A stretch of DNA of 45,018 nt, from assembly GCA_011171075.1 (NCBI GenBank), contig DUFD01000012.1:1-45018 (forward strand), in the 5' to 3' direction. The notes under the pieces are model-generated. The model worked only from the letters and a program-made list of their open reading frames with translations. It searched no databases and was not told the origin of the DNA. Each line of letters begins with the position of its first letter. The first letter of the stretch is position 1. This DNA is from Dehalococcoidia bacterium (GTDB lineage Bacteria; Chloroflexota; Dehalococcoidia; Dehalococcoidales; Fen-1064). The position numbers and the translations under genes are program-made. This document shows positions 15,852 through 24,238 of this stretch, one piece after another.

Positions 15852-16253
15852 CTAAGGCAGGATACAGCTTGCCTCGCCGATAACCACCTTGTCCTTGCCC
15901 TGGTTTTCCAGCCAGACATCTAGTATGATTCTGTCTCCGGCTTCTTCTGGTTCCACTGCTGAGACCTGCCCGTGGGCTGTCACGACATCGCCATTGACGG
16001 CCCCACCACCGATGAAGGACACCTTTATCTTTCCGTGGTAAAGCCAGTTATCACCAAAGTAGTTGTAAAGCATCTCCACCACGTAACTGAGCAGTGTAGA
16101 GCCTCCAATCAGTGCTCCCCGCATACCGAAGTCGCGGGCATAATCGTCAGTGTGGATGACATTACGGGTATTCGGGTCAATGGGCATGTACGCGGTCTTT
16201 GTCAGGCTCGGTATCTCTGTGCCTATTTTTATCTTTTTTATGGCTCTCTCCAT
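15852..16253 (-). CDS. MaoC-like hot-dog domain protein
   Basis: The 133-residue product has the length and pattern of a single hot-dog domain of the MaoC hydratase family, which act on enoyl-CoA or hydroxyacyl-CoA. Visible stretches are RNVIHTDDYARDFGMRGALIGG, in which His and the flanking Asp resemble the hydratase active-site region, and the beta strands KVSFIGGGAVNGDVVTAHGQV. AGGAGG precedes the ATG at 16253, and the upstream partner gene ends only 14 bases before. The two adjacent hot-dog genes probably make a heteromeric dehydratase in which this subunit carries the catalytic residues. Confidence 0.75.
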   Translation of the reverse strand: MERAIKKIKIGTEIPSLTKTAYMPIDPNTRNVIHTDDYARDFGMRGALIGGSTLLSYVVEMLYNYFGDNWLYHGKIKVSFIGGGAVNGDVVTAHGQVSAVEPEEAGDRIILDVWLENQGKDKVVIGEASCILP

Positions 16254-16267
16254 TGTATGCCTCCTGC

Positions 16268-16669
16268 CTATTCAACGTAGACAGCGGTCTCACGACTGCG
16301 TAGCAGTACCTCGCCAGTCTCATCAGTTGTTTCTAGGTCTGTAACCATGTAGTTGCGGCCCCGCTTGACGTATTTATCGACGACCCTGCCGCGGATAAAT
16401 ATCTTACTGCCGAGTTTCATTGGCTTAAGGAACTCCTGTTCGCTCTTCGCCCAGATAGAGGCCCTCATTTCGGGCAGGGCCTCGAACTTCATCCGGGCAT
16501 GCTGCGAAATGGTGAATCCCGGTGGTGCGAAGCCTTTTTCTGCTGGCCCCTTGGCCTGCCACTGAACGAGCTCTGTTCTGTTCCTGACCGTTTCTTCATC
16601 AAGTGTCATCTCGAGAGTTCCTAGGTCCATTCCGATGGGAATCGCCTCGTAGTTTTCCTGGCCTCCCAT
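16268..16669 (-). CDS. Hot-dog domain protein (FAS1-like/MaoC N-terminal dehydratase partner)
   Basis: This 133-residue protein also fits a hot-dog fold of the FAS1-like dehydratase region type, usually the non-catalytic half of two-domain MaoC enzymes. Conserved-looking parts are GFAPPGFTISQHARMKFEAL, SEQEFLKPMKLGSKIFIRGRVVDKYVKRGR and the ending VLLRSRETAVYVE. GGGGGTGAT lies just before the ATG at 16669. It is the first gene of the pair. The equal size of both (133 residues) is by chance or reflects an old duplication; sequence likeness between the two is low by eye. Confidence 0.7.
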   Translation of the reverse strand: MGGQENYEAIPIGMDLGTLEMTLDEETVRNRTELVQWQAKGPAEKGFAPPGFTISQHARMKFEALPEMRASIWAKSEQEFLKPMKLGSKIFIRGRVVDKYVKRGRNYMVTDLETTDETGEVLLRSRETAVYVE

Positions 16670-16759
16670 AGCACATCACCCCCTTTGTTGAGCTAACGAG
16701 TAGGGAGAGGTTGACTGTAATTATAGCATTCACCGGGGAAGATATACCAGTCATCTAAA

Positions 16760-16788
16760 TTGACGTGATATGGCTACTATTGTAATAT
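16760..16788 (+). promoter_or_regulatory. Promoter for pabB-pabA-pabC
   Basis: TTGACG (16760-16765) and TAATAT (16783-16788) are separated by 17 bases. The predicted start near 16793-16795 falls on the second ATG of pabB (16793), suggesting a leaderless transcript; the first ATG (16787) would lie inside the -10 box. Confidence 0.5.
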
Positions 16789-18265
16789 GCAAATGGGTAC
16801 TGAAACGGCTGAATTATTACCTCAATTAGATTACATGACCACAGAACCGCGCTATCCGCTTATTGAAGAGATTGACTGCGGCATGTCACCGCTTGATACC
16901 TTTGAGCTTTTCCATGATGAGCCATTCTGTTTTTTCCTGGACAGCGGTATGGACCATCACAAGCTCGGTCGCTATTCTTTTATCGGCAGTAATCCCTTCA
17001 TGGTATTGAGCAGCCGGGGGAGCGATTGCACTGTTTATCGGGGCTCGGAGAAGTCCTTTTTAAACGGCAATCCGTTCGATATCCTCAATCAATTGCTCGA
17101 ACGCTACCGGCTGCACTCGTCTGACCTTCCGGTCCCGTTTACGGGTGGTGCCGTTGGCTACCTGAGCTATGACCTCTGTCATTTCATTGAGCGTCTGCCG
17201 ACTACAGCCGTTGATGACCTCGAGTTGCCGGAGTGCTATTTTGGTTTCTACGACGTGGCGCTGGCTTTTGATAATCTTCAGGGCAAGACCTACATTATCT
17301 CGACAGGTTTTCCTGAGCTTGAGGAACCACTGAGGTTGGAGCGGGCCAGAGAGCGTCTCGGTGGGGTTAAAACAAAACTCGCAGATAAAGTTCTGCCATT
17401 GCCAGCGGCCTCGGCTTGCGTTGCGGAGGGCAGTCTGCACGGCGGCTTCACCCATGAGGAATACGTATCAGCGGTGGAAAAGGCACGACAGTACATCATT
17501 GCCGGGGATATTTTTGAGGTAAACCTGTCACAGCGTTTTGAGACCATGCTTGCCCTGAGTCCCTACGAGTTATACCTTCGCCTCCGAAAGATAAATCCGG
17601 CCCCCTTTGCCTGCTATCTTGGCTTTGATGAGGCCACCATAGTTAGCGCTTCGCCGGAGAGGTTTCTTCGGGTTCGGGGTGACTGGGTTGAGACGCGGCC
17701 AATAAAGGGTACCCGGGCGCGGGGTAAAACCCCGGAAGAAGACCAGGTGCTGGCTCATGAGCTACTACATAGTGCCAAAGACCGGGCTGAGAACATCATG
17801 ATTGTTGACCTGGAAAGGAACGACCTCGGTCGGGTCTGCCGGTACGGCACCGTTAAGGTAACCGAACTGGCGATATTGGAGGTATTCCCCACGGTGTTTC
17901 ACCTCACCTCGACCGTGGAAGGCCGACTGAGGAAGGGTAAGAACGGCATTGACCTGCTCAAGGCCAGTTTTCCCGGCGGCTCGATTACCGGGGCGCCCAA
18001 GGTGCGTGCTATGGAGATTATCGATGAACTGGAACCCACCAGGAGGAGCGTCTACACCGGTAGTATCGGCTACCTCGGGTTTGACGGTAATATTGACCTG
18101 AACATCGTCATTCGTACTTTCATCGTCAAGGACGGTAAGGCATATTTCCAGGTAGGTGGTGCTGTTGTCTATGATTCCGACCCCGAGGCTGAATACCGGG
18201 AGACGCTGGACAAAGGCCGGGCGCTGATTAATGCCCTCAATATGACGGTGCCCGGTGAAGAATAG
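16787..18265 (+). CDS. pabB: Aminodeoxychorismate synthase component I (PabB)
   Basis: The 492-residue protein is a chorismate-binding enzyme of the TrpE/PabB family. The PIKGTRARG motif at 305-313 has Lys307 where PabB uses a covalent lysine nucleophile; anthranilate synthases have Ala there (PIAGT). This and the genes pabA and pabC that follow favour 4-amino-4-deoxychorismate formation for folate. Further chorismate-binding stretches are AGDIFEVNLSQRF, SASPERFL, DRAENIMIVDLERNDLGRV, split in the usual order, and FPGGSITGAPKVRAMEII. The true start could be 16787, 16793 or 16834, because the promoter lies right on the first ATG. Three bases separate it from pabA. Confidence 0.92.
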   Translation: MQMGTETAELLPQLDYMTTEPRYPLIEEIDCGMSPLDTFELFHDEPFCFFLDSGMDHHKLGRYSFIGSNPFMVLSSRGSDCTVYRGSEKSFLNGNPFDILNQLLERYRLHSSDLPVPFTGGAVGYLSYDLCHFIERLPTTAVDDLELPECYFGFYDVALAFDNLQGKTYIISTGFPELEEPLRLERARERLGGVKTKLADKVLPLPAASACVAEGSLHGGFTHEEYVSAVEKARQYIIAGDIFEVNLSQRFETMLALSPYELYLRLRKINPAPFACYLGFDEATIVSASPERFLRVRGDWVETRPIKGTRARGKTPEEDQVLAHELLHSAKDRAENIMIVDLERNDLGRVCRYGTVKVTELAILEVFPTVFHLTSTVEGRLRKGKNGIDLLKASFPGGSITGAPKVRAMEIIDELEPTRRSVYTGSIGYLGFDGNIDLNIVIRTFIVKDGKAYFQVGGAVVYDSDPEAEYRETLDKGRALINALNMTVPGEE

Positions 18266-18267
18266 CC

Positions 18268-18867
18268 ATGGTTATCGTTATCGATAATTACGATTCATTT
18301 GTTTATAACCTTGCCCAGTACCTCGGGGAGCTGGGCTGGAGACCGGTGGTCTATCGTAATGATGAGGTCACTCTCGAGAAAATCGAGAGGTCTCGTCCTT
18401 CCCATATAATCATATCTCCGGGACCATGTACCCCGCTTGAGGCGGGCATCTCCAATGACGTTGTCCGTTACTTCGGGGGCAAGATTCCCATTCTTGGTGT
18501 CTGCCTGGGGCACCAGTGCATTGGCCATGTGTATGGGGGTGCGGTCATTCAGGCTAATATGCCCACCCATGGCAAGAGCTCACTGGTCTATCACGATGGC
18601 CGGACAATATACGCCGGTCTGCCGAATCCCTTTGAAGGCGGACGCTACCATTCTCTGGTGGTAGGGGCGAACAACTGGCCGCCAGTGCTGGAGAAAGCAG
18701 CGACCACCAGTGATGGCGTTATCATGGGTATCCGGCACCGGGACTTTGTCGTTGAAGGGGTGCAGTTTCATCCTGAGTCAATCATGACAGATGTCGGTCA
18801 TGCTGTGTTAAGGAATTTTCTGAGTTACCGGCAGCCGGTGTGGCCCCGGGAGAAGTGTTATGGCTGA
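18268..18867 (+). CDS. pabA: Aminodeoxychorismate synthase component II, glutamine amidotransferase
   Basis: PabA supplies ammonia from glutamine to PabB. The 199-residue class I glutamine amidotransferase has the triad C79 (GVCLGHQ), H168 and E170 (QFHPES), plus the N-terminal IDNYDSFVYNLAQYLGELG and the SPGPCTP oxyanion loop near 50-56. It may also serve anthranilate synthase, as in many bacteria that share one subunit. It overlaps the pabC start by eight bases. Confidence 0.93.
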   Translation: MVIVIDNYDSFVYNLAQYLGELGWRPVVYRNDEVTLEKIERSRPSHIIISPGPCTPLEAGISNDVVRYFGGKIPILGVCLGHQCIGHVYGGAVIQANMPTHGKSSLVYHDGRTIYAGLPNPFEGGRYHSLVVGANNWPPVLEKAATTSDGVIMGIRHRDFVVEGVQFHPESIMTDVGHAVLRNFLSYRQPVWPREKCYG

Positions 18868-19720
18868 GATAGTCTACCTGAATGGTTCGCTGGTTGCACG
18901 AGAGGATGCCCGCATAGCTGCGTTGGACTACGGGTTCCTCTATGGTTACGGACTCTTCGAGACGATGCGTGCTTACGAGGGAAAGGTCTTTCGACTGAAG
19001 CGCCACCTCGATCGGCTGGCAACTTCGGCGGGGACACTGGGGATAGCTATAGACAAATCGGTGCTGAGTAGCGCCGTGATGGATACCCTCCATGCTAATG
19101 GACTGAGCGATGCCCGTATCCGGCTGACCGTCTCCATTGGTGAGGGAAGTGCGGTGCCTGACACGACTACCTGCGGTCGGCCGACGGTGCTGGTGGTAGC
19201 CGCTGAATACCGACCCTTCCCCGGCGAAGTCTATGAAAAGGGCTTTCGGGCAATCGTATCATCAGTCCGTCGTAATAGCCAGTCGCCCATATCCGGCATG
19301 AAATCGCTGAATTATCTGGAGAGTATGCTCGCCCGGCAGGAAGCAAGGAACGCCGGAGTTGATGAGGCAATCTGTATTAATGAGGAGGGCTTCTTGGCTG
19401 AGGCCAGCATGAGTAACGTCTTCCTGGTGGTAGATGGTGTCCTGAAAACCCCGAGGATATCCAGTGGCATTCTGCCCGGTGTTACGCGAGAGGCCGTGCT
19501 GGAGCTGGCAAAGAAGTCAAAAATACCTGCCTCAGAAGGTGACATAACATTAGAGGAGCTGATTCAGTCAGATGAGGCTTTTCTGACCAACTCTGTCATG
19601 GAGGTCATGCCCCTGACCGAGGTGGACGGTAGGCCTATCGGTTCGGGGACACCGGGGCAGGTCACGTGGAAGCTGACGGCGGCTTATGAAGAGATGGTGT
19701 GGCGGGAGGTAGGGGAGTAG
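18860..19720 (+). CDS. pabC: Aminodeoxychorismate lyase (class IV PLP enzyme)
   Basis: This 286-residue fold-type IV PLP enzyme is in the position of aminodeoxychorismate lyase, which releases pyruvate to give 4-aminobenzoate. Typical stretches are YLNGSLVAREDARIAALDYG, FLYGYGLFETMR, the PLP lysine in GMKSLNYLES, ARQEARNAGVDEAICIN, EASMSNVFLV and SGILPGVTREAVLELA. By sequence alone it could be a branched-chain or D-amino-acid aminotransferase; the pabB-pabA-pabC order decides. It ends 15 bases from the convergent Nudix gene. Confidence 0.87.
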   Translation: MAEIVYLNGSLVAREDARIAALDYGFLYGYGLFETMRAYEGKVFRLKRHLDRLATSAGTLGIAIDKSVLSSAVMDTLHANGLSDARIRLTVSIGEGSAVPDTTTCGRPTVLVVAAEYRPFPGEVYEKGFRAIVSSVRRNSQSPISGMKSLNYLESMLARQEARNAGVDEAICINEEGFLAEASMSNVFLVVDGVLKTPRISSGILPGVTREAVLELAKKSKIPASEGDITLEELIQSDEAFLTNSVMEVMPLTEVDGRPIGSGTPGQVTWKLTAAYEEMVWREVGE

Positions 19721-19735
19721 AGGACGCTGCTTGAC

Positions 19736-20376
19736 TCATGCCTTATTAACGTGTCTCAGTACCTGTGCCAGAGCTAATGCGGTACCGAGTGGATAGAGGC
19801 GGGTTTGCCGGTCTACTGGTACCTCCTCTGTCAGTAATAAAGCCCCTTCACTCAGCAGCTCTTCCAGTGTTGGTTTTCGCTCCGGCCCCCGGATTACCTG
19901 CTCTTTCGTCAACGCGATAACGCCCTGTAAATCATCCGGCGGTAAGTCCTTTGGAGGACTGGGTAAATATGCCCGGTATATGACGATATGGTACAGCACG
20001 CCTGCTCGCGGGGTGCCGGGTGAGTGAAGCATCTCGTAGAACGCTAGAGGTCGTGGCTTATCGCTTACCTTGATTTGCTGTACCGGCCCTTGATGAGGAA
20101 TATGCCACGTAGCTGGGGCGGGGAGAATCTCAATATCCGTTCTAATCTCCTCTTTCGCTTCTCGATGGGCGCACGTCAGCCAGTCCTCGTCTACTTCCCG
20201 ATGACCACCTATCCCGCGTAGAACATCTCCTCCGGCGGACAATTGTGGCGGGTGCCTGCCAGACAGAAGACATAGTGTCCAGCATCATCCTGTAAGGCAA
20301 GCCCGACCCCGGCTTCGACACCCTCAGGGGCGAAGTCCGCAATCGTCCTTATCGTCGGGTGTTTCTCTCCGCTCAC
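19736..20376 (-). pseudogene. Nudix hydrolase gene with a one-base frameshift
   Basis: A GTG at 20376 overlaps the phzF stop (GTGA) and opens a 55-codon frame that reads sensibly (GVEAGVGLALQDDAGHYVFC, ending EEMFYAG) and stops at TAG 20209-20211. The other frame takes over exactly there with GIGGHREVDEDWL and the Nudix box REAKEE, and runs to 19736. Restoring one G in the GGG run at 20213-20215 joins them into a 213-residue protein with the pattern G-x5-E-x7-REAKEE complete. So the gene carries a single-base loss, a sequencing or assembly error, or a site of slippage. Nudix enzymes hydrolyse nucleoside diphosphate derivatives; in folate blocks one may act on dihydroneopterin triphosphate, but that is conjecture. 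Confidence 0.8.
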
Positions 20377-21176
20377 ACCACTATCGTCCCCTCGAGATAT
20401 AGCACAGCTCTTCCCGCAATGGAAACGCGCTCACCGCAGTCTTCACAGAATAGCTCACCACCCCTTTTTGAGACCTGCCTGGCGTGCAACTGTTTCTTGC
20501 CCAGCCTTTGTGACCAGTAGGGCACCAGCACACAGTGCGCCGAGCCGGTAACGGGGTCTTCCGGAATGCCCACATTTGGGGCGAAATACCTTGAAACGAA
20601 GTCGCACTGGCTGCCCGGCGCAGTTACGATAGTCCCGAACTCATACCGGGCCAGCAGGCCGAAGTCCGGCTTTAGCTCTCTGACAGTACGCTCGTCCGCA
20701 AACACCGTCAATAGCTGTCTTTCCGTACCGAGGACTTCCAGTGGCGGATGTCCCAGGGCGTTATCAAGTCCATCAGGGATTTCATGGGTGCTGGGCATCA
20801 TTGCCGGGAAGTCCATCTCCAGAAGTCCCTCTTTCTGCGTGACTGTGAGTAGGCCTCTCTGCCGGGTCTGGATGCGTACGGAGGCCTCCGGCCAGTTCAG
20901 ATGGTTGAAAATAACAAAGGCGCTGGCCAGCGTGGCGTGTCCGCACAGCGGCACCTCGACCAGAGGTGTGAACCACCTTATTTCGAATCCTTCATCACTT
21001 TTCACAAGGAAGGCTGTTTCTGAGAGATTGTTCTCGGCGGCGATTGATTGTAAGCCTACGTCATCCAGCCACTCGTCCAGTATGCATACAGCGGCAGGAT
21101 TGCCTTTGAAAACCTCAGAAGTGAAGGCGTCTACCTGATATAGTGGGATTTTCGTATTATTCCTTCTAACAGGCAT
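20373..21176 (-). CDS. PhzF family isomerase/epimerase-like protein
   Basis: The 267-residue product is a PhzF-fold protein with the diaminopimelate-epimerase-like double barrel. Seen are PLYQVDAFTSEVFKGNPAAV, the catalytic glutamate E53 in LSETAF, the PLCGHATLASAFV motif, and DPVTGSAHC near the C-terminus. PhzF isomerises trans-2,3-dihydro-3-hydroxyanthranilate in phenazine producers, but most homologues, with no other phz genes near, have unknown substrates. It starts one base after the folP stop and is therefore in the folP operon; it overlaps the Nudix gene by four bases. A C-terminal GELFCEDCGERVSI with a CxxC pair is a small peculiarity. Confidence 0.88.
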   Translation of the reverse strand: MPVRRNNTKIPLYQVDAFTSEVFKGNPAAVCILDEWLDDVGLQSIAAENNLSETAFLVKSDEGFEIRWFTPLVEVPLCGHATLASAFVIFNHLNWPEASVRIQTRQRGLLTVTQKEGLLEMDFPAMMPSTHEIPDGLDNALGHPPLEVLGTERQLLTVFADERTVRELKPDFGLLARYEFGTIVTAPGSQCDFVSRYFAPNVGIPEDPVTGSAHCVLVPYWSQRLGKKQLHARQVSKRGGELFCEDCGERVSIAGRAVLYLEGTIVV

Positions 21177-21177
21177 G

Positions 21178-22035
21178 CTATCCTCGTACTATCGCGTCCG
21201 TCATGCGGCAGACCCTGACCATCTGCCGGACATCATGTACACGCACGATGTCCGCCCCGTTGGCGATGCCGATGGCGACAGTGGCGGCAGTTCCCTCGAC
21301 TCGCTCCGAAGCAGGGAGGTTGAGTACCATCTTTATTAGGGACTTGCGTGATGTGCCCAGCAGGATGGGCTGTCCCAGTGTTTTCAGTTCAGCGAGGCGG
21401 CGCACCAGCTCAGTGTCCTGCTGCCAGGTCTTGCCGAAGCCGATACCGGGGTCGATAATGATGTTCTCGCGGGGCACTCCGGCACTCATGGCTGTCTCGA
21501 TGCTCTGTTTAAGCGACGCCATAACCTCGGCCATAACGTCCTGATACAAAGCGGTATCGCGCTGGGCTTTAGCATCATAGTCACCCTTGTCACGCTGGTT
21601 ACTCATCAGGATGATGGGCACCTTCTTCTCGGCGGCCAGTTCTGCAAGATGAGGGTCGTGTTTTAATCCCCACTGGTCGTTAATAATATTAGCACCGGCA
21701 TCCAGTGCCCGAACGGCCACCTCCGATTTATAGGTATCGACGCTCAACGGGACGGATACTTTACTGACCAGCTGCTCGATGACAGGAATGACACGCCTGA
21801 GTTCCTCATCCGTACCGATTGATGTTGAGCCGGGGCGTGTAGACTCTCCGCCGACGTCGAGGATATCGGCGCCCTCCTCGACGAAGCGTAATGCCTGTTC
21901 TAGGATTGCCTCGGTATCTGTGAGGCCGTCGCCGGAGAACGATTCCGGTGAGACGTTGATGATGCCCATTACGTAGGTCCGTTCTCCCCAACGGAACTCT
22001 GTATCACCGCATCTGGTAACTTTCGGTCCGTTCAT
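21178..22035 (-). CDS. folP: Dihydropteroate synthase
   Basis: FolP condenses 4-aminobenzoate with hydroxymethyl-dihydropterin diphosphate to dihydropteroate. The 285-residue TIM barrel has MGIINVSPESFSGDG (pterin pyrophosphate loop), DILDVGGESTRPGS, PLSVDTYKSEVA, NIINDQWG, IIDPGIGFGKTWQQD and LLGTSRKSLI, all standard. It lies in tail-to-tail convergence with pabBAC, whose product is its substrate, so the two halves of the folate block are separately transcribed. The start ATG at 22035 fits the family. Confidence 0.94.
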   Translation of the reverse strand: MNGPKVTRCGDTEFRWGERTYVMGIINVSPESFSGDGLTDTEAILEQALRFVEEGADILDVGGESTRPGSTSIGTDEELRRVIPVIEQLVSKVSVPLSVDTYKSEVAVRALDAGANIINDQWGLKHDPHLAELAAEKKVPIILMSNQRDKGDYDAKAQRDTALYQDVMAEVMASLKQSIETAMSAGVPRENIIIDPGIGFGKTWQQDTELVRRLAELKTLGQPILLGTSRKSLIKMVLNLPASERVEGTAATVAIGIANGADIVRVHDVRQMVRVCRMTDAIVRG

Positions 22036-22116
22036 CGCTTATACTCCGGCAAGATGCTTGCTCATTGATTTCTCTCAAGGCCTACTTTAGCTGAGGTGAT
22101 GATTGTCCGTCAATAG

Positions 22117-22157
22117 ATAAGGCAATCTCCCCCGTAAAGAAAGGAAGATTGCCTTAT
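22117..22157 (-). terminator. Hairpin terminator after the oxygen-defence operon
   Basis: A twelve-base stem ATAAGGCAATCT/AGATTGCCTTAT with a 17-base loop lies 35 bases after the stop of the ferritin-like gene. On minus it is followed by CTATTG rather than a true T-run, so termination strength is uncertain. Confidence 0.5.
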
Positions 22158-22191
22158 TCGCTAATGTAATGACCGTTCAGTGCTGGTATGT

Positions 22192-23034
22192 CTAGCCGGA
22201 CTTCTCTTCTTCCAGAAGGTCACCAAATACCTCGGCGTGGTATATCTCGTTGTCGCGCAGGCGCAGGAGTAGCTTCTTCAGCTTGAGGTCGTCGGCCTTG
22301 GTAGATGCCTTGTCATAGGCATCGGCCACTTCACGCTCTATTTTGATGTCAGCACTGAGCATATCGGCGGTGCTGGTTGACCGGTCGACTTCCGCGTGCT
22401 CGATAACCGGGGTGCCGCCCATATCAACGACCTTCTCGGCCAGCCAGCCCAGGTGCTGCATCTCGTTGATTGCCTGGTCTTCCAGCTCTTCGGCGGCCTC
22501 TTCATTGGGTGTCAGGTATCTCTGGAGCAGGTACTGAAGGATGACGGTATACTCATGCTCAATACCCCAGTTCAGCGTCCTTATCATATCGTCGCTCTTC
22601 GTGCCCCTGACATCTTCCATGGTCTCTCTATGTGACTTTTGAGCGAAGTGCTCGAAGTCGTCACGGTGTGCCAGCTCGTCAGACAGGATGCGTCGCAGCA
22701 GCCTTTTTATCTTCGGGTCGTCAATGGCGTGTATCTGCTCCTCGTATTGAGCGATGGCACCCTGTTCGAGGGAGACATTGTTTACCATCCAGTCGTGGAC
22801 AGATGCACCACCCATTTTCATGGTGCCGCGTTCCAGACTGGGGATACCTCCCAGCTCGACAATTGTTTCTGCCAGCCAGTCGAGGTGCCGCATCTCGTCG
22901 CGGGCCATTGCCTCAATCTCGCAGGCCATCTCACCCTCTCCCATGCCGTAGGCATGAGTCAGGTACTGGATGATTGCCCCGTGCTCATCCTGAAGGTCTT
23001 TGTTCAGCAGTTCAATGACCTTTTCCTTGTCCAT
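22192..23034 (-). CDS. Tandem ferritin-like (bacterioferritin/DPS-type) di-iron protein
   Basis: The 280-residue protein is a duplication of a ferritin-like four-helix domain. Repeat 1 (about 1-135) has E17 in DEHGAIIQY, then RDEMRHLDWLAE with E47 and H50, a QGAIAQYEEQ helix and SDELAHRDDF. Repeat 2 (about 145-278) has GIEHEYTVILQYL, INEMQHLGWLAEKV, IEREVADAYDK and DNEIYHAEVF. Each half therefore keeps the ExxH pairs of a di-iron site, about 160 residues; twice the size of one domain. It may store iron or reduce peroxide. It is the last gene of the operon with rubrerythrin-like protein, rubredoxin and desulfoferrodoxin. Confidence 0.83.
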   Translation of the reverse strand: MDKEKVIELLNKDLQDEHGAIIQYLTHAYGMGEGEMACEIEAMARDEMRHLDWLAETIVELGGIPSLERGTMKMGGASVHDWMVNNVSLEQGAIAQYEEQIHAIDDPKIKRLLRRILSDELAHRDDFEHFAQKSHRETMEDVRGTKSDDMIRTLNWGIEHEYTVILQYLLQRYLTPNEEAAEELEDQAINEMQHLGWLAEKVVDMGGTPVIEHAEVDRSTSTADMLSADIKIEREVADAYDKASTKADDLKLKKLLLRLRDNEIYHAEVFGDLLEEEKSG

Positions 23035-23110
23035 CAGTCCCTCCTGTCATGATTTAAATGATAGCCAAATATCTGAGTATGCCGAAACACCTGACGGGTG
23101 CCCGTATTCC

Positions 23111-23491
23111 CTAGCCGCCGGACTTCCATAATCCGTGGACATTGCAGTACTCCCGGGCGGTAGCCTTCTGATCTTTGGCCTCAAAGACTGCCTCCGGTTT
23201 TTCTCCAGGTTTGAGGAAATGGCGGCATGACTCGCCGTCAACTGTCAGTTCCACCCACTCGATGTAATGCTCCTGCTCCATGGGATGTGGGACATCGCCC
23301 ACTTTCACTTTTGTGCCACCATCGATTTTTTCCAGTACAGGGACGTGCTTCTCCAGACCCACATCGCTGGTCTTCTCCTGAAGTAGCTCCATGGGCTGAC
23401 CGCAGCAGACCAGCTCCCCGACGCCGGCGTGCAGCACTTCAATGATATTACCGCAGACATTGCACCTGTAAATCCGCTTTTGTTCTGCCAT
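23111..23491 (-). CDS. dfx: Desulfoferrodoxin (class I superoxide reductase)
   Basis: The 126-residue protein reduces superoxide to peroxide without making oxygen, as anaerobes do. The desulforedoxin domain (center I, FeCys4) is present: C10, C13, C29, C30. The active center II (FeHis4Cys) is complete: H49, H69, H75, C116 and H119, with the conserved E47-K48 of the EKH motif next to it. AGGGAGAG precedes the ATG at 23491. The rubredoxin encoded 47 bases upstream is its usual electron donor. Confidence 0.96.
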   Translation of the reverse strand: MAEQKRIYRCNVCGNIIEVLHAGVGELVCCGQPMELLQEKTSDVGLEKHVPVLEKIDGGTKVKVGDVPHPMEQEHYIEWVELTVDGESCRHFLKPGEKPEAVFEAKDQKATAREYCNVHGLWKSGG

Positions 23492-23537
23492 GATTAACTC
23501 TCCCTCCTTTTTGTTATCCGTAGCAGTGTGGTGGAGT

Positions 23538-23699
23538 TCAATCTATCCTCTCAAAATCGCTCTTGGGAGCACCGCAGACAGGGCACTCCCATTCATCTGG
23601 TAGACTTTCGAACGGTGTTCCCGGTTCGACTCCATTGTCAAGGTCACCGAGTTCCGGGTCATAGATGTAACCACAGACCGTACATTGGTATTTATCCAT
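23538..23699 (-). CDS. Rubredoxin
   Basis: The 53-residue protein is a classical rubredoxin with an Fe(Cys)4 site from CTVCG near residue 6 and [12 protein letters not shown] near residue 39; YIYDPELGD and [14 protein letters not shown] lie between as usual. ATG at 23699 is chosen because MDKYQC is the family start; the frame runs upstream into the rubrerythrin-like gene without purpose. It likely donates electrons to the superoxide reductase downstream and to the rubrerythrin-like protein upstream. Confidence 0.95.
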   Translation of the reverse strand: MDKYQCTVCGYIYDPELGDLDNGVEPGTPFESLPDEWECPVCGAPKSDFERID

Positions 23700-23707
23700 T
23701 TCTTCAC

Positions 23708-24238
23708 CTACCCCCCGTCCAGTAGCGGGTGCTCTTTCTGGGTGAACCATTGAACCGGGTCCTTCAGGTATTCATAGTAGTCGCGAAGGAGCCTGTGGTG
23801 CAGGGTTTCCTCAGCAGCGACCGCTTCGTAGAAGTCCTTTTCGGCTGTGTAGGTTGCCGTCTTACTCCGGGCCTTGTAGAAATCGTAGCTCTTGTTCTCC
23901 ATATCCATCGCTGTCGATACGGCATCAAGCTCGGTAGCCGCGGCTTTGATACCGGTTCCAATCTCTTCGGCCTGCTGGGCAAACAGTGTCTTTAACTTCT
24001 GACTGAAGTCTGATGCAGGCCCAACGCTTGGCCAGTCTTTTTTCTGCTGGATTGCCTCGTATATCTGCTCGAACTTCTGCCGGTGCAGGTCTTCTTCCAC
24101 TGATAAGCTCTCTAGAAGTTTCCGTCCCATCTCGTTGCTGCTGGCACGGCTGGCTTTCAGGTAGAATTCCTTGCCGTCAATCTCCATCTGTACGGCAATC
24201 CGTAGCCCTTCCAGGGTCTTGTCCCTTTCACTAACCAT
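23708..24238 (-). CDS. Rubrerythrin-like ferritin-fold protein
   Basis: The 176-residue product has a rubrerythrin-type diiron domain: helix 1 with [15 protein letters not shown], helix 2 with [17 protein letters not shown], helix 3 with [17 protein letters not shown] and helix 4 with [21 protein letters not shown]. The E-x-x-H pairs (EEDLH, EETLH) fit iron binding. The C-terminal rubredoxin domain of full rubrerythrin is absent, but a separate rubredoxin gene starts nine bases after the stop. Peroxide reduction is the likely role. AGGAGG lies before the ATG at 24238, and it is the first gene of the operon. Confidence 0.88.
   Translation of the reverse strand: MVSERDKTLEGLRIAVQMEIDGKEFYLKASRASSNEMGRKLLESLSVEEDLHRQKFEQIYEAIQQKKDWPSVGPASDFSQKLKTLFAQQAEEIGTGIKAAATELDAVSTAMDMENKSYDFYKARSKTATYTAEKDFYEAVAAEETLHHRLLRDYYEYLKDPVQWFTQKEHPLLDGG

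Noticed and set aside
16787-18265. Anthranilate synthase component I (trpE).
   Set aside because: PIKGT with Lys in place of the Ala of PIAGT and the pabA-pabC neighbours favour PabB; there are no trp genes near.
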